DNA of 64,000 bases from Mesostigma viride (GCA_009746045.1 RPFO01000276.1:3277922-3341921); one strand, 5' to 3'. Positions 1 to 12,713 are shown, counted from the first letter of the stretch. Program-made: numbers and translations. Notes: a model not told the origin generated them from the sequence alone.

Positions 1-33
1 CCATTCTTATTGCCCGCGTTCCACCACAGATTT

Positions 34-196
34 CCCATCGCTTGCCCCGCCTCGCCTCCTCCCATCGCTTGCCCGCCTCGCCTCCTCCAACCGCTTGCCC
101 CGCCTCGCCTCCTCCCATCGCTTGCCCCGCCTCGCCTCCTCCCATCGCTTGCCCCGCCTCGCCTCCTCCCATCGCTTGCCCCGCCTCGCATTCTCC
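34..196. repeat. 27-bp minisatellite in an intron of the F-box gene
   Basis: About six head-to-tail copies of a C-rich 27-bp unit (CCCATCGCTTGCCCCGCCTC followed by GCCTCCT) with one or two substitutions per copy. It lies upstream of the first recognisable exon (338), so it is intronic. The poly-C/CA stretch at 273-300 follows it and ends near the splice acceptor. The apparent long ORF here is a by-product of the repeat. Confidence 0.85.
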
Positions 197-337
197 TAGC
201 TGCCCCGCTTCTTGGTCTGCTGTGCTCTGGGTCATCTGTATGCCTCTTGTCTGCCCCGTTACCTCCTGTTGCGCCCCCCCCCCCCCACACACACACCACC
301 TACCCACCCACCCACACAAACACAATCCCCCGTGCAG

Positions 338-3300
338 GCCTGTATGTGAGCCGCAATACGTACGTGAAACAGGGCGTCACAGATTGGGATGTAAAGAACC
401 CGGTGCACCTGGTGGGTTCGGCTGGTAGATCCAGTGATTGTACCACAGTGCATGCTGTGGGCTGCTTGTGTACTAGTATACTGTTTCTATACTACTCGTG
501 CATTTTACTGTACCAGTATACTGTTTCAATATACCTCTCATGCCGTTTGCAGATAAGCTACAAACAGCACAACCCGAACATCGTTAAAAAAGAAAGAGAT
601 AAGGCGCTCTACAGTGCTGTACGTGGATGTAACAACAGAGAAGGAATCCTGAACCACTGTGGGCCAATAATAAAGTCTGTCCCTAGAGCGTCGCCATGAC
701 GTCGTTTGTGGCTGCCGTGTTTCATGACGAAGATCTTGCCTCGAAGTGCTCGTTTGTAGGAGAAGGTGTGTCACCTTGGGGCCGGTCTCAAACAAGGCAG
801 CTCGTTTGGTTCTGGAGGTGGCAGTAGGGCATCCCTCAACTTGCCTTCTTTCCTTCCTCTCAGTCTGCCCTTCCCTTTTTTGTGCTTCCTTTTGAGTGAG
901 TGTTTGTGTGCACGCTGGTAGCGAGGTCGCGTCTCTCACCTCGGGCGGTTACTGCTGGATGCTTTGCCACACGGTTTGCACCCGCCATTGCCCCCATGAC
1001 AGGTATGCTACTTCCGCTATTTCCGGTTCTACGGGGACGGCACGTTTCTCTACAAGGTGCGTGAGAGCGCAGGAGGCCGAGCACTAGCGGTTAACTGTTT
1101 TCGCCACCTAAACATCAAGCAGCTTCCGGTGACGGCCGGCCAGCACTTGCCCCACACGCCCATGTCTAGTGCTTGTTTTCTGAGTCGTCCATCGACCGGT
1201 GTCTGTTTGTTGTTTGAGCTTGTCAGGCATCAGCGTCCCACTCCTAGCCTTGCCCTTGGCTCCATGTTACGATCGGGTCCGGGGTTTAGAGTCTAGTCTC
1301 ATTTTTTCCTTACTTGCTTGCCCCTTCCTTTCTTGCTTGTTCCTTGTTTTGCCTTCCTTGGTTTGCGCGCAGACGTCCTCGGACATGGTGCAGAGGGCCG
1401 TCAAGTACTTCCACAAGGGGGCGCGTGGGCCTGAGGCGCGCACACTTTTGCACGGCCGGTACCGGCTGGTGGAGGACCAGGTGACGACACCACCTACAAC
1501 CATCTTCTCGGTCATGTTGGGTGTGAAGGGGAGGCATGGGTGGAGTACCGGTTGACGACACCACCTACTACATCTTCTTGGTTATGTTGGGTGTGAAGGA
1601 GAGGCATGGGTGGAGTACCGGTTGACGACACCACCTACTAACATCTTCTCGGTCATGTTGGGTGTGAAGGGGAGGCATTGTGGGTGGAGGATTGGGCGAG
1701 GACGCCATCTTTGCTGGTGTTCTTTACCCCAGAGCTACCCACGGCAAACACTGAGGGATTGGCTACCTCTTGTCTAGCCTGTCGGTCGTGCCGTACTCGT
1801 TCCTTGGGCTCTGCAAGGCACACCCATAAAGAGGGCCCGCTTTAAAGGGGTTGGCTTGCGATCATGTTGCCTTGTTGGGCGTGATGGGGCGGCATCAGGG
1901 GCGCATGAGAGGGGCGCATGAGAGGGGCGCGAGGTGAAGGTGTGCTCGCTGCCTCCTTGTTGTTAGCGGATTCGTTCTTGCCCCAAGAGACGGTGCTTCT
2001 GATGGGCCATTCTCGTGACCAGCCGTCGTTGCTGCTGACCCGCGCCCTGTGCCCTGCGCCCTGTGCTGGATGTGCTCTGCCTCCTGCTGCCCCCCTGGTG
2101 GCCACGTGTGTCCGGGTGTGGTGCAGGTCATCGCGGTCATCATCTACCCAGGGCGGCAGCTCACCGCACTCGTCATGAAGATGAGGTGAGGCGATGGGAT
2201 GGGGTGGGGAGATACTGGGGTAGAGCAATGGGCAGGGGTGAGGTTGCAGGTGAAAGGATTTGGTGGGTTGGTAAGATGAGTTTCGGCCTTTGCGTGATGG
2301 GGCTGTTAGTTTGTGGTGAGACAGGGGTGTGTTGCGAAGAGGGTGTGTGGCAGGGGCAAGCCAGGGCAAGCCCTGGGCCATTGTAGCGTCTCTACTGGTG
2401 AAGTGTCAGACAGAGATGATGGCCCCCATGGTACACAGCGTGCTGGCCCGCTGTGCACACGTGCGTGGCCGATAGACCCGAGCGCATGGGGGGGCGGTTC
2501 GGGCCGAATGCCCTCAAACATTGCTGACGGGTTGTGCATATAGTGGCCACTCGTGCATACATATAGACATTGTGGTGCATCTCACCATTGTAGAACATGA
2601 TCAAGAATGCACATGGGCAAGCATGTTTGAGCCATGGTCAATGTGAGGTGCCCACGGGCGAGGTGGAGTGGGCATGCATTGGTTGCTGGTGTGGAAGACT
2701 TGATATGGCCTTGCAAGGTGTGGGTTCCCGACCATGGTGTGGTCGGTGGCGGGACCCAGTCGATTCTACTAATTCGAGACTGCGTATTAATTACCATGTG
2801 TGTTGGGTGGATGCGCACCTCCCTTGTTCTGGTACTCGGCACGCTCGACCATGCCCCTCCTGTTGCCCCAGCGTAAACGCGGTAGGCCTGTGCTGTGATA
2901 GGACAGTGGATGTGATGAAGATCAGAGGGTACTGAAGTAGATGCGTTACGTCGATGGATTATGTCGTGCAGGGTGCGTGGCCGCCACCCTGGCTGCTTTG
3001 ATCGCATGGACATCCTGGACATCCTCACACGCAACGTTCTGGACACGGACGACATGGAGCTGGCGTGCTCGGTCGAGCTGCAGCGCGCGTGCGAGGGGCT
3101 CGACAGAGTTGAGCTGGACGACCCGGCCGCGGAGGTGCAGCACCACGAGCGGGGGAGGACCTCGTTTGTGTTCGTCACGTTTGAACAGGTAATGATTTGC
3201 CGGCCGAAGTCAGTTTTCTTTGTAAAGTATTGTCTTGTCAGATTTATGATGAGTAGATGTTGGAATGAAATGTCTAGTATGGCTAAATTGGTTTATATTG

Positions 3301-4007
3301 CATGTTAGGATTATGTAGACACTCTGTGGTTTAGAACTAGCTGCGGGTTGCTCCGTTGATGGGGGTGGTTCCCTGGATGCTTTTGGTGGGTATGAGGTGA
3401 TTAAGGTGATGATGATGCACGGATCCACAACGCAGTCAACTTGTAAGAAACGCAAGGACGAATCGTGACCATTAGTCGGGGTCTGTCTCGTTGTTAAAGG
3501 GGAGTATACCGATGGTGCCCCACGGCTGCTGTGCGTCCGATGCCAGCACTAGTGGGACAGCCCAAAGCTTTATTGGGCGACGAGGACGTCAACCATGGAT
3601 CGATATCTTTTGCATCTATTCGTGTGACGCGAGCCTGCCCTCAAGGCTGCACAAGGATCTTTGGACCAACCTGTATCAATGACACAACTAGTGCGGGCCT
3701 GACAGAAACATGTAGAATCCGTACCATGGAGACAACCAGAGAATCGGTACATCTGTATACCCAATGTGAAGATGCAACGCCTTCGTATCACTTCCATTTA
3801 CCTGAGTGGGCTTATGGCCTGGCTAATATGAAGGCAGGGTTGGTTAAACGTTTATGATCTGGGCAGGAACTCACTATGTCAGTGCCGGCCCTGCTTGCTT
3901 TGTTGACAACTGATCGGGCCTGCCTCGTGTCTGTGCTTGCATCGCAGGCGCCTCACTCCGTGTTGAACCTGCCAGTGGACAAGATGGACTTCTTTCTGGT
4001 GGACTGA
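338..4007 (+). CDS. FBXO9/Hrt3-type F-box protein, C-terminal part (5' end outside window)
   Basis: Six exons join in frame: 338-411, 1003-1056, 1373-1480, 2127-2185, 2972-3188 and 3948-4007 (TGA 4005-4007). All internal boundaries are GT-AG and the phases agree. Readable blocks in order are LYVSRNTYVKQG, CYFRYFRFYGDGTFLYK, GRYRLVEDQ, IAVIIYPGRQLTALVMKMR, RGRHPGCFDRMDILDIL, ERGRTSFVFVTFEQ and SVLNLPVDKMDFFLVD. These follow the C-terminal domain of eukaryotic FBXO9/Hrt3 proteins and are closest to the plant form. In that family the protein is the substrate-receptor subunit of an SCF ubiquitin ligase. The F-box (and any TPR part) would lie upstream of the window. No frameshift is seen, so the gene looks functional. 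Confidence is high for the family and moderate for exact exon 1 usage, because the exon before 338 is not visible. Confidence 0.88.
1481..1690. repeat. Three 70-bp tandem repeats starting at a 5' splice site
   Basis: Units start at 1481, 1551 and 1621, each opening with GT(T)GACGACACCACCTAC and ending near GGAGTACCG. The first unit begins exactly at the donor GT of the intron after exon 1373-1480. Each later copy therefore brings another GT-containing donor-like junction. Confidence 0.8.
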
Positions 4008-6436
4008 AGGTGCTATCATCGCAGAATGTATAGCATTATCTCTATGTTACAAAGGCTCTCAGACAAGTACCCTAGTCCTTCCACGGCGTTGGATCGCCAT
4101 TCGTCCAGGATTAGTTGTCTTAATTACAAAGGCAGTGCTCCATCAAGGGGATGAGGTAGCACGCCTGTTACAGCACTGCTTGCTTCAAGGATTCACATGA
4201 TGCATGCCTTCTTCACCATAGTACCATGACGCAGGCGATATTTGTAACTTTAGTATAATTTTTTTTCTAATGAGATTAGCATAGTACTCCGTGGCATGCC
4301 CATGCGCATGACGCGCAAGTACTTACTTACCATAGTACCAGCGAGTTCTATTTAAAAATGCATGCCTGGCAAGATAATCTGAAGCATGTGAGCAGAAGGA
4401 TTGGTGCACAAACTGCCTACATGGATCATGTCATTGTGTGTTCAAAAAATGGCATTGCACAGGTCTAGCATTCATGCCAGCAAGTTGCGTGATTTTACAC
4501 ACAACACCGCGAGCCGCGCCAGACTTTGTCATAAACTATTGTCCGGATTTCGTCGATCCGAGATCTCGATTTTCCCGCGACACGAGAGACAAGCACGACG
4601 GAAACACCCATGGCAGTCGAGCATCAGCTAGCGCTCTGTTTATCATGCGTTGATCATTGCAGCCGCCTGAGGTGTCAAAACGAATCTTACATCGCGATTA
4701 ATCCATGGAATAGCTTTGGAATTATATGCGCTGTGATTGCGACGAGGGCTTTGAACGGGACAAATAGTTTTTTTGTAGCGCACCAGTTTTTTCCTCGAAA
4801 ACCAGATTTCTAGGTGGTACGTATCTCAAAGTCTTGGTCACGAGAGGATCGATACGAGAATCCCGGCACGATTAAAAAAAAACTAAATTATAACATGATG
4901 TTACGTCGCGTAACAATCTGCTGTAACTAGTTACGGACGTAAATTAGGTCCTTTGCCTCAGTCGTCCGAAATAGTCTACTGGCTTTCCTAGGTTTACGTG
5001 TAGCTAGTACCGGTGGACAATGTTGATTGGAACCTTGTTGTATGCTCCGGTACTTCGGTGCATAGGTGCATTTGGCGCCGCGCGCTGCGTACTTTAGTAC
5101 AGAGTAGTAGTCCTTATCCTTCTTGTAGATGTAGTGGACCAGCGTGCATCCTGTGTGCGAGGGCCATGTCGGCCCGAGCTCGCACGTTGGACCGTTAGTG
5201 ATCATTTATGCACGTCCTACCCCTCATGTTGGCACTAGGCGTGTGTTATGAATTATAACACATTTAGCTAGGGTCACGGCAGATTAGGTGTTACCTTCGT
5301 TATCCTGGAGTAAACGGGTCTTGGTTTGAATGGCTAATGGCATACTATAAACATACATAAGTTAACGCATTGAGATCAGGTTCGTCACGACCATCTTTCG
5401 CCCAAGGTGTAGTAGTTAGAAACGGCCTCACTAACTTAGGTACTGTTAGACGCGGGTTAGGTAGAGGAGGCGGTAGAGGACCGAGCCGCAACAATGGACT
5501 CGGAGGTAGTTTAGGTAGGGATCGTGACAACAATTGATCCTTTGCTGCAGAACCCATTCTTACCACTGACCTTCGGTCCGCGGTCGGGATCGCGAAGACG
5601 CCACACATCCTTGCCAGGTAATGGGCGGGTCGCCGGCCGGCAAGCTAACAGAGTAGTGCTGCCCGATTCGGGACACGCCTGGCTAGTATAGTTAGACCTG
5701 CTCGAAGCGGAAAATCCTTCTTAGATAGTTCCTGCCCCTCTTTCTGCAATCATGTTGTCTTTACGTTGCTGTTTTCCTGTCGTAAATAGGCGACGGCTTT
5801 CAGGTGCTGGCTTTCATTCCACGGTAGTGAGACGATTAGCGTCTCGTAGATTACACCTCTTTCTGTACCTTGCATGTTTTGCTATTTAGACGCCCTTCGC
5901 CTTATGCAGAATCCTCTTGAACCGGATACTTACGACCACCCGGCGCTGGAATCCTCGTGTCTACGTGCGTCATCATTATATCGGTTCGGTTTCAGACTCC
6001 TTAGATCAGCCGCCTACTACGCCTCAGTTTCCTAGCGTGACGTCCCAAGACCAACAAGGTGCGTTACCATGATATACAACGTTGTTCTTTTACTGCTCCT
6101 TCCCATTCTTCTAGTGATAATAGCTTTGCTAAATATTACGTAGTAATCACCCCTCAATGGTCCTCCATTTTCCTCTCTTGGTCTGATGCTAGGAAGATAG
6201 TACAAAACCGTTAATACAATGTGATTAGGTATATAAGAAATTTATGACCCTTGAAGATGCTCAACAATTCTAGCTCGGCGTGTGTGTATCGAAATGCATT
6301 GAGAACAGAGTCGTCGCGTCCCAGGTCTTTCAGTCAGTATAGCTCTTCCTCATTAGTAGGTACCCTCACTAGTCTAGGTAGAGTCAGGAGAGGTTCATGG
6401 AGTAGAGACGTAAGGGGAGAGCCAGGTCGTAACATC
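4008..6436. other. Gene-poor stretch with degraded repeats
   Basis: I see no convincing gene here. 4245-4335 holds a short repeat whose inverted relative lies at 37630-37700; both contain GGCATGCCCATGCGC or its complement next to a run of ACTT units, which looks like a retroposon tail. 4069-4100 (CCCTAGTCCTTCCACGGCGTT) recurs at 29440. 4897-4911 can fold as GTTACG-TCG-CGTAAC. Short ORF-like pieces at 5345-5608 (-) and 5890-6040 (+) have no family I recognise. Confidence 0.5.
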
Positions 6437-7157
6437 GTGCTCCCGTTGGGGAGTCACGGAGCACCGAGGTGCTTTTAATCCCTGTGTGTGCACAACAGGA
6501 ACGAAGGGCTGAGACCCCCTTTCTCCTTCATGCCAGAGGCATGCCACAGCTGCTATCGGACCCGGTAAATGACCCGGCAAGATCTGTTGGTGCGCTTAAT
6601 ATAAGACCCATGCATGTGAGCATATCGTAACAGGTGCGTGGGCAAGTAATCTGAGCATAGCCAGGACGTAGTATGGCAGTACAAGGACTAAGCTACTAAG
6701 GCTATGGCTGTTTGTGTACCGTGTGTTAGCGGTGCACGTGACTATAATAGGTATCATGAGTGGTGGCACAGCTCCGCAAACGGCATTCTAGGCTTGGCTG
6801 CCATGGCGGCAGTGACTACCAATGGATACAAGCTAGGGCTTAATACAAGCTGTTCTAGCCCGCACTGGGGGGCGTCCACATCTTGTGGTTGATCATCAGG
6901 TCCCCGCCCCTCTGGACAGTACACCTTGGGCTTCTGGGGGTCCTGCTTGTGGCGGAGGTATTCCGGCCACAGGTCGCGTCGCTGCTGCATGCTGCTGCAT
7001 GGGCCGGGCGGGGGTCAGGTCGTCGTCCAGCGTCGATGAGGTCGTGCAACCTCTGGCGACGAGATAGGAACCGCTGCTTGGGAAGGTGAGCAGGACTGGT
7101 GGGGGAGCCGCCTTGTCCCGTGAGTGGGGAAGGCGGTGCCACCCACGCAGTTCTACT
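6437..7157 (-). mobile_element. Truncated half-LINE (H6), ORF1 C-terminus plus 3' UTR
   Basis: Read on the minus strand this is the last part of an ORF1 like that of H3 (VYWRGGDLMINHKMWTPP, stop at 6855-6857), followed by a 3' UTR. The UTR ends in the hairpin CTCCC-GTTG-GGGAG flanked by CGTG/CACG. The 3' UTR matches that of H3 (13890-14290) block by block. The 5' end stops abruptly at about 7157, where a foldback repeat begins. The usual TTAA tail is missing. Confidence 0.75.
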
Positions 7158-7556
7158 GCGTTGTGTTTGTGATGCTAAAGAAAAATTACTCCAGTGGCCC
7201 AATGGGCCTGAGTTTTGTTCCACAAAGCCTGCATATGTTGCCCATATCTCGTGCAAGAAGCCAGATTTTTTTCATGAACCATTTGTGAAGAAGCACATAA
7301 CTTGTGACCAGCTAGGGACAACAATTAATCGCGGTCATGGTCAGCAGACCCCCCTGTATTCAAACCAGTGTATCCCTCTTAAATTAGCATGTTGTAGGTC
7401 TGATCGAGTAGCTCAAAAAAAACTTTCATTTATGGGCTTTCGGGAAAGTATATACATGACCATGAAAAAAAAAATTCCTTAGGTGCTATACGCGTTCTAA
7501 AAAAAGCTTACAACGCGATATATATCGCGTTCTAATTAAAAAAACACGGGTTAATC
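7158..7556. repeat. Foldback repeat, family C (copy 1)
   Basis: About 400 bp that recurs in inverted orientation at 24103-24518. One end holds a perfect 20-bp palindrome, 7512-7531 (AACGCGATATATATCGCGTT), followed by a T/A-rich run and ACACGGGTTAATC. The other end starts CTGCGTTGT. Related palindromes occur at 29102-29149. It has no coding capacity; probably a non-autonomous element. Confidence 0.7.
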
Positions 7557-7564
7557 CATCCATC

Positions 7565-9226
7565 AATTAATTAATTAATTAGACTCGTGCTCCCGTTGGG
7601 GAGTCACGGAGCATCAACCCCGATGTATGGATGGATGGGTGCAAACAGTCCTACCGGTCTAATTTACAACAGCTATTATCTACTACAACATCTATCTTAC
7701 TAAATCTATCAACATCAACTCTACCCTAGGGGACCAAGCTGTCTGGCGTGCTTCCCGTATGTTTGCACACGCGGGCGCTTCCCCACTGCATGGGGGGCCG
7801 GGGCTCGTTGTCCTCTATGACCTGGGCCCACTTGGCCTTGTCCATTATCTTTTTCCAAATCACGGAGAGGCCTAGGCCCCCCATGTCCTCTAGTACTAGC
7901 TGTTCTTTGAAGGTGCGGGCCTTGCGGCGTCTAGCATCACGGGGCCCGGCCCACGTAAGGAGGTGCCGGCCAAGCCGCTGAGCTGGGCGCAGTTCCGCGG
8001 GGGGGCCACGTGAGGTGTCTACCTGGTACGTTGCTGCGTGCTAAACTTGTGCCCTACGCGAGCTGGCCGGGCGCCGCTGCTTAGTGGTGCTGGTGATATA
8101 TGGCATGCCGAGGTACAGGTCCTCATTGCGGATGTGAGCAGCATATCCTACTCGGAAAATGGATCGCAGCATGTTGGTGACCGCGCCGTCCAGCTTTCGG
8201 GCCAGGTCGGCGGTGAGGGTCCACGTCTCGGCCCCATACGTAAGTTCTAACGAGGACCTTAGACAGGTCCTGTTTGTCGATTTTGCCCAGGGGCTTGCAT
8301 GCACGCCACAGGGCTCGATATTGGCGTAAAGCGTGCCAGGCGAGGGAGATGCGGTGGTCGACATCAGCCTCGCAGCTGGGGAGGAGGCTGCCCAGCTAGC
8401 AGCTTGACACGGTCCCGAGACAGGACTCGAGAGCCGTCAAGGAGAAAGAGGTCGGGCGGTGGGTGAGTGAGCCCAATCGCCAGAGCAGTGTCTTCTTGCT
8501 GACCTCAAGCCCCATGCACTGCACGGGCCTCGATAGCCAGGCAGTCAAGCCACGTCTCAGTGCACGTGCCCAGTGTCCTCGAATTATAGAGGGTGGTGTC
8601 GTCTGCATAGATGATTTCCGCCAGCCGAATCTCCGTTTCCGCCCCGCCACATGTGCCAGAAACAGTTGTCAACCTGCACCCCTGGTTCCCTACCCACGAT
8701 GCGGGCAAATCGCTTGCGCGCCTGAATCATTAATTACGTATTCGACCACAATAATGAACAGGTAGGGCGACAGCACACAACCCTGCCACACACCCTTCTG
8801 TAAAGGGCATGGTCAGCGTGGTCCCGTAGGAAGCGCGCACCGAAGTGGTGGACCCTTCATACAGGTTGCGGATGACAGCAAAGGGGGCGGGGGATCCGGA
8901 ACATCTGGAGCGAGGATGTCCCATAGCGCAGGCCGAAAGACCAAATCGAAGGCTTTGATGAAGTCCACCAGCACAAGGTGCAGAGGGGACTCATCAGGCT
9001 GAAGGCGTTGCAGTTCTTCCACAAGGCGGCGAGTAGCGAAGAGCGCCTGTACTGTGTTGCGACCTGAACGGAAGCCGTGCTGAGTCTCACTGAGTTGACC
9101 GTCCAGGGCCGTGCGCAGGCGGTTTAGGATGAGCCGCATGAGATCGATCGAAGCTTGGGGGGGGCAAGTTTTGGATGCACACCCCTCCGTAGTTACCGGG
9201 GTTGGCTGGCGACCCCTTGTTCTTGA
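7565..9226 (-). mobile_element. LINE-A copy with broken ORF2 (reverse transcriptase)
   Basis: Minus strand, 3' end at the left. A (TTAA)n tail (7565-7580) is followed inward by the hairpin CTCCC-GTTG-GGGAG, a CCAT-rich 3' UTR and then decayed ORF2 pieces. The pieces include KAFDLVFRPALWDIL (RT motif A region, about 8900-8960), IRLAEIIYADDTTLY (catalytic YADD, about 8600) and TYGAETWTLTADLARKLDG (about 8170-8240). Several frameshifts break the frame. A 12-bp duplication AATCCATCCATC lies at 7553-7564 and 9227-9238; as this is microsatellite it is weaker proof of insertion than elsewhere. An L1-like non-LTR retrotransposon, 5'-truncated. Confidence 0.85.
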
Positions 9227-9238
9227 AATCCATCCATC

Positions 9239-9549
9239 CATCGGGGTTAATGCTCCGTGACTCCCCAACAGGAGCACGAGTCTAATTAATTAATTTATTG
9301 ATTAATAGCTAGAGGACCACAGCCCCCCCCCAGTGGGGAAGCGCTCGCGTGTCCGTGCAAACGTGGGAAGCATGCTAGGCTTGAGACACCTAGGGTCTAG
9401 GGCACAATAGCTATCGAGTAGGATGGGTTTGTTACCTATAGATAGATTAGACCGGTAGGATTGCGTGTACCCATCAATCCACTCATCGGTGTTAATGCTC
9501 AGTGACTCCCCAGCAGGAGTATACGAGTTTAATTAATTAATTAATCATG
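9239..9549 (+). mobile_element. Two short LINE-A 3' ends in plus orientation
   Basis: 9239-9300 and 9308-9549 both end with the LINE-A 3' signature: TCGG(G/T)GTTAATGCTC, the hairpin CTCCCC-AAC/AGC-AGGAG, then (TTAA)n. The second also retains the UTR motif AGATTAGACCGGTAGGA seen in all other copies. They point opposite to the LINE-A at 7565-9226. Confidence 0.75.
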
Positions 9550-9552
9550 CCC

Positions 9553-9820
9553 CAACCATACAATAAGATTGTCCCTGGAGGCTCACACGCCAGCCCCCGA
9601 GCGGCCTGTGGGCAAGCCCCCTCCCCCCAAGCGGAAGGGGCGTTTTCCTGAGTAGTGTAGTTAGGGTTTTCTAGACTACTAGACTAGATTAGCTTAGAGT
9701 TAGCTTAGTTAGATTACACGGCTTCGCCCACCTCCACCCCTCCGGCCAGCAAGGAATATGTGCATGCTACATGATCTCCCAACGGAGTCATGTTATAATT
9801 TGATTTTTTAAATTTTAATT
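9553..9820 (+). mobile_element. LINE family F, 3' end fragment
   Basis: Reads the end of an ORF rich in Pro and Lys/Arg (PPKRKGRFPE then stop at about 9650), a 3' UTR and the hairpin CTCCC-AAC-GGAG (9769-9781). An A/T-rich tail follows. Relatives on the minus strand are at 51796-51988 and 44951-45250; their C-termini share KRKGRF or KRRRRF. 9821-10242 shows nothing recognisable. Confidence 0.6.
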
Positions 9821-10616
9821 ATAACCGATCGCCATGCGTCCAGGCATAACTAGTTGTCTCTCTTCATATAAAGCGTCTTTCCTCTCAGACAACTACTACA
9901 GGAGGGGGGACATCCAGCCAAAACAGCACACTCCGTCGTGTGTCCGGCGCGGCACCTCCGGACGTGGAGCTAGCACCCAAAACGGGGAAAAATGTGTCCG
10001 GCGGCAGAATTTTTTTGGCGACGGAGTTTACTGCTGTCAACATTTTTAGGGCGGCGCGAAGGAAAATTTTCAGGAGCTAACTCCTCCCGCCGGTCTAGCT
10101 GGCCGGCGCCTGGTTTTAGGGGAATTAAAGGAGTGCGCTCTGGTGATCCCGCTAGCTCGGTCCGGCGTTCAAATGATTTTAAGTGCAGGAGTCCATTTTG
10201 CATTTTGGCCCTGCTGTACTTACAACTTACGCTGAGAACTTACCAATTAATTTATTAATGAGTAACATAACTCCGTTGGGAGTATATGTAGCACATATCC
10301 CGGAGAAGAGGCATATGGCTTACATTCTGGGCTACTTCCTGCAAGAGTGGAGTGTAAGCAGCACTTGCTCTAGGTGCGCCAGGGCACCTGCACCCCCATG
10401 ATCTATCAAGCTATGCCCAGCTAAGGGGGATCCTGTCATGGGGGGAAAGATCATCATGGCTATATACAAGAGCTAGGGCAAATTGATGGCTTCTCAACAG
10501 AGAGCGTCTCTCTGCATAGGCATTGCATGACTAAATTCTTAATGCAACATCCATGGGAGGTCCCATTATAGGCATGGCCTCACTGGCGGCTAAATGTTGA
10601 AGGCATCATCCATGGG

Positions 10617-12713
10617 TTGGATTGGTCTTATCGTAGTATACGAGCCACGAGCCACGAGCAAACATGGCTGACGGCAGAGCTCAGAACTTTTGCGTCTGAG
10701 CCCCAAAATCAGTCAGGCTACTTGCATCAGATGCGTCTTTTCAAGACGCATCTGCTAGTATAATCGGTTACGGCTGTAACGCAGTATTTTGAAAATGCCA
10801 CCAAAACGCAGCCTTGACAAGCAAATTCAGCTGCATGTCGTCGGCATTCCCGTCGCCAGCAGCACGTGCGACATCAACTCCTGCATGCAGACGCCAACCT
10901 TTTCGCGCTGATCAAAGCTCTCCCCCCCGGTCTGCCTCCCTCAACGCAATGCTCTACACCAAATTCGTCGCCCATTCCCAAGAAAACCCGAACTTCCCAT
11001 ACCTACCAAATGGGATGTCCGCCGCTTCGGCGCCGGCCAGCGGGATTTTTGCATCTTGGAAATCTTTACGCTCACGAAGGAACAATGTGACGATGTTATC
11101 AAGTTCCTGGCCCGCCACATGACGAACTTTTCCTGCCTACCCCAGTGCATGGCGACAAGGTCACCAAGCCCGCCTGGGAATGGCTGCTTCAAGAACCGGA
11201 GGCGTACTTGAAGGCAGTCATCATGTGCAGCTACCTGCGCTGCGACGCCCAGCACATCACCCAGATTGGCTACTGTACGCTGGCCTCAGGAGCCTCCTGC
11301 ATGAGCGCAGACGGGCAGCCACAGCAGCTGCAGCATCCCCGCAGAGCAGCACCTCCCCCAGCACGGACTCCATCCTCGAGCTGCAGTGGCGGAGCAGCTG
11401 GCGCCGATGGCTGAGCAGCTCGCCGCCCTGAACGCGCCTGACGGCCCACTCAACACTCTCTCGGCCAAGGTCAACAACATTGAAGCCAGAGTCGCACTTA
11501 AGCTCCAGCCTCAGTTTACTGCTACGCAAGAGCACATTGCCACCAAAGTTTCCGAGGCCACAGCCACTGTGACCACCCGCCTTAACCAGGTGGAAGGCCG
11601 AGTCGGCCAAGGCACCGTGAAACTTGAGGCAGTTGCTACCATGCAAGGTAGACGCCCTGGCCACGCAGGTCCCCGAGATCGCCGAGCGAACGGCCACCAT
11701 CGCCGCCCAACCTGCTGGTAGGGCTAGCGATGACCCCTCGACTCGCGCCTCAGTCCTGGGCGGACCTATAGCTGCTCAAGAGCCAGGCATCCTCTACCAC
11801 GACCGCCATCACCACCAAGCTCCAGGAGCTGGAAGACACGCGCCGCGAGGCCACTGACCGCGACCGTCGCCGCTGCCGGGTCATCCTCAGGCGCTTCGAC
11901 ATGCCGCCGGAGGAGACCCCAGACTCTCTTCTCGACGAGCTGAAGAAACAGCTCTTGGCGTGCATGCAGCTGCCAGGTGCGGCACTGCAGGGCGCCTACC
12001 GCCTGCCCCATCCACGGGCCAAGGCTGGGCCCCCTCCAGTGGTCCTCACCTTCAGCGACATCACAGCCCGAGTTCGGTTCCTCTCTCGCCGCAAGAAGCT
12101 GCAGTGGACACCTCCTGGTCGCTTGACGACGACCTGACGCCAGCCCAGCAGCAGCAACGCCGCGATCAGTGGCCCGACTACATCCGCCACAAGACCAACC
12201 CCGAGAAGCCCCAAGTGTACTGGCGGGGCGGGGACCTCTATGTCAACAAGAAACTGTGGAAGCCCCCCCGGGCTTCCCCGGGATAGAGCACTCCAGCAGT
12301 TGTCTAGATGGGGGCAATCGATGATGGGATAGCTTAGTAGGCATTACAGCACTTGAAACGATATTATTAGCGCACAGCGTTATAGTACCTTCAATTAGCT
12401 CTGGCACCTTGTGGCCATCAGCTTGCGCCTTACTTAGCCGACGTCTTGAGCCCACCTCACATTTGTAGCATAAGCTATGCGTCAGCCTACCTATGGTACT
12501 GCACTGCATGGTTGTATTGCACCCACAGTGTTGCGCCCCGGCATGATGCACCATGCCGTGGAGAGAGCGCTCTGTGGCCTGCCCACCTGCGGCAGTGAGA
12601 GAAGCTAGGGCGCCCTCGATCCCTCCTTCTCGCTGTGTATATAATAGGGTTGAAGGTTCCTTTACTCTGTATTGGCACCCACGTGACGCAGTCACGTGCT
12701 TATTAATTAATTA
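10617..12713 (+). mobile_element. Half-LINE H2 inserted in the 3' UTR of H1
   Basis: The target duplication ATCATCCATGGG is at 10605-10616 and 12714-12725. The 5' end carries GAGCCAC repeats and a leader (GGCTGACGGCAGAGCTC) shared with H1, H3, H4 and H5. The 3' end has a different hairpin from the other families, CACGTGAC-GCA-GTCACGTG (12679-12697), then the (TTAA)n tail. A near-identical 3' end is found inverted at 37780-37916. About 2.1 kb, so a full-length ORF1-only copy. Confidence 0.85.
10795..12286 (+). pseudogene. L1 ORF1p-like protein of H2, frameshifted
   Basis: Begins at ATG 10795 (MPPKRSLDKQ) and ends at TAG 12284-12286, with several frame changes. Recognisable pieces are a heptad-like helical region (about 11410-11640; LNTLSAKVNNIEARV, TTRLNQVEGRV), an RRM-like block (about 11870-12090; CRVILRRFDMPPEETPDSL, AYRLPHPRAKAGPPPVVLTF) and the C-terminal domain (DDDLTPAQQQQRRDQWPDY, EKPQVYWRGGDLYVNKKLW). 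The order coiled coil, RRM, CTD is that of L1 ORF1 proteins, which are RNA-binding nucleic-acid chaperones. No reverse transcriptase follows before the 3' UTR. Confidence 0.75.

Noticed and set aside
7565-9300. A single element with inverted terminal hairpins (DNA-transposon-like)
   Set aside because: The right-hand hairpin belongs to a separate plus-strand LINE-A 3' end; the left element has its own flanking duplication before it.
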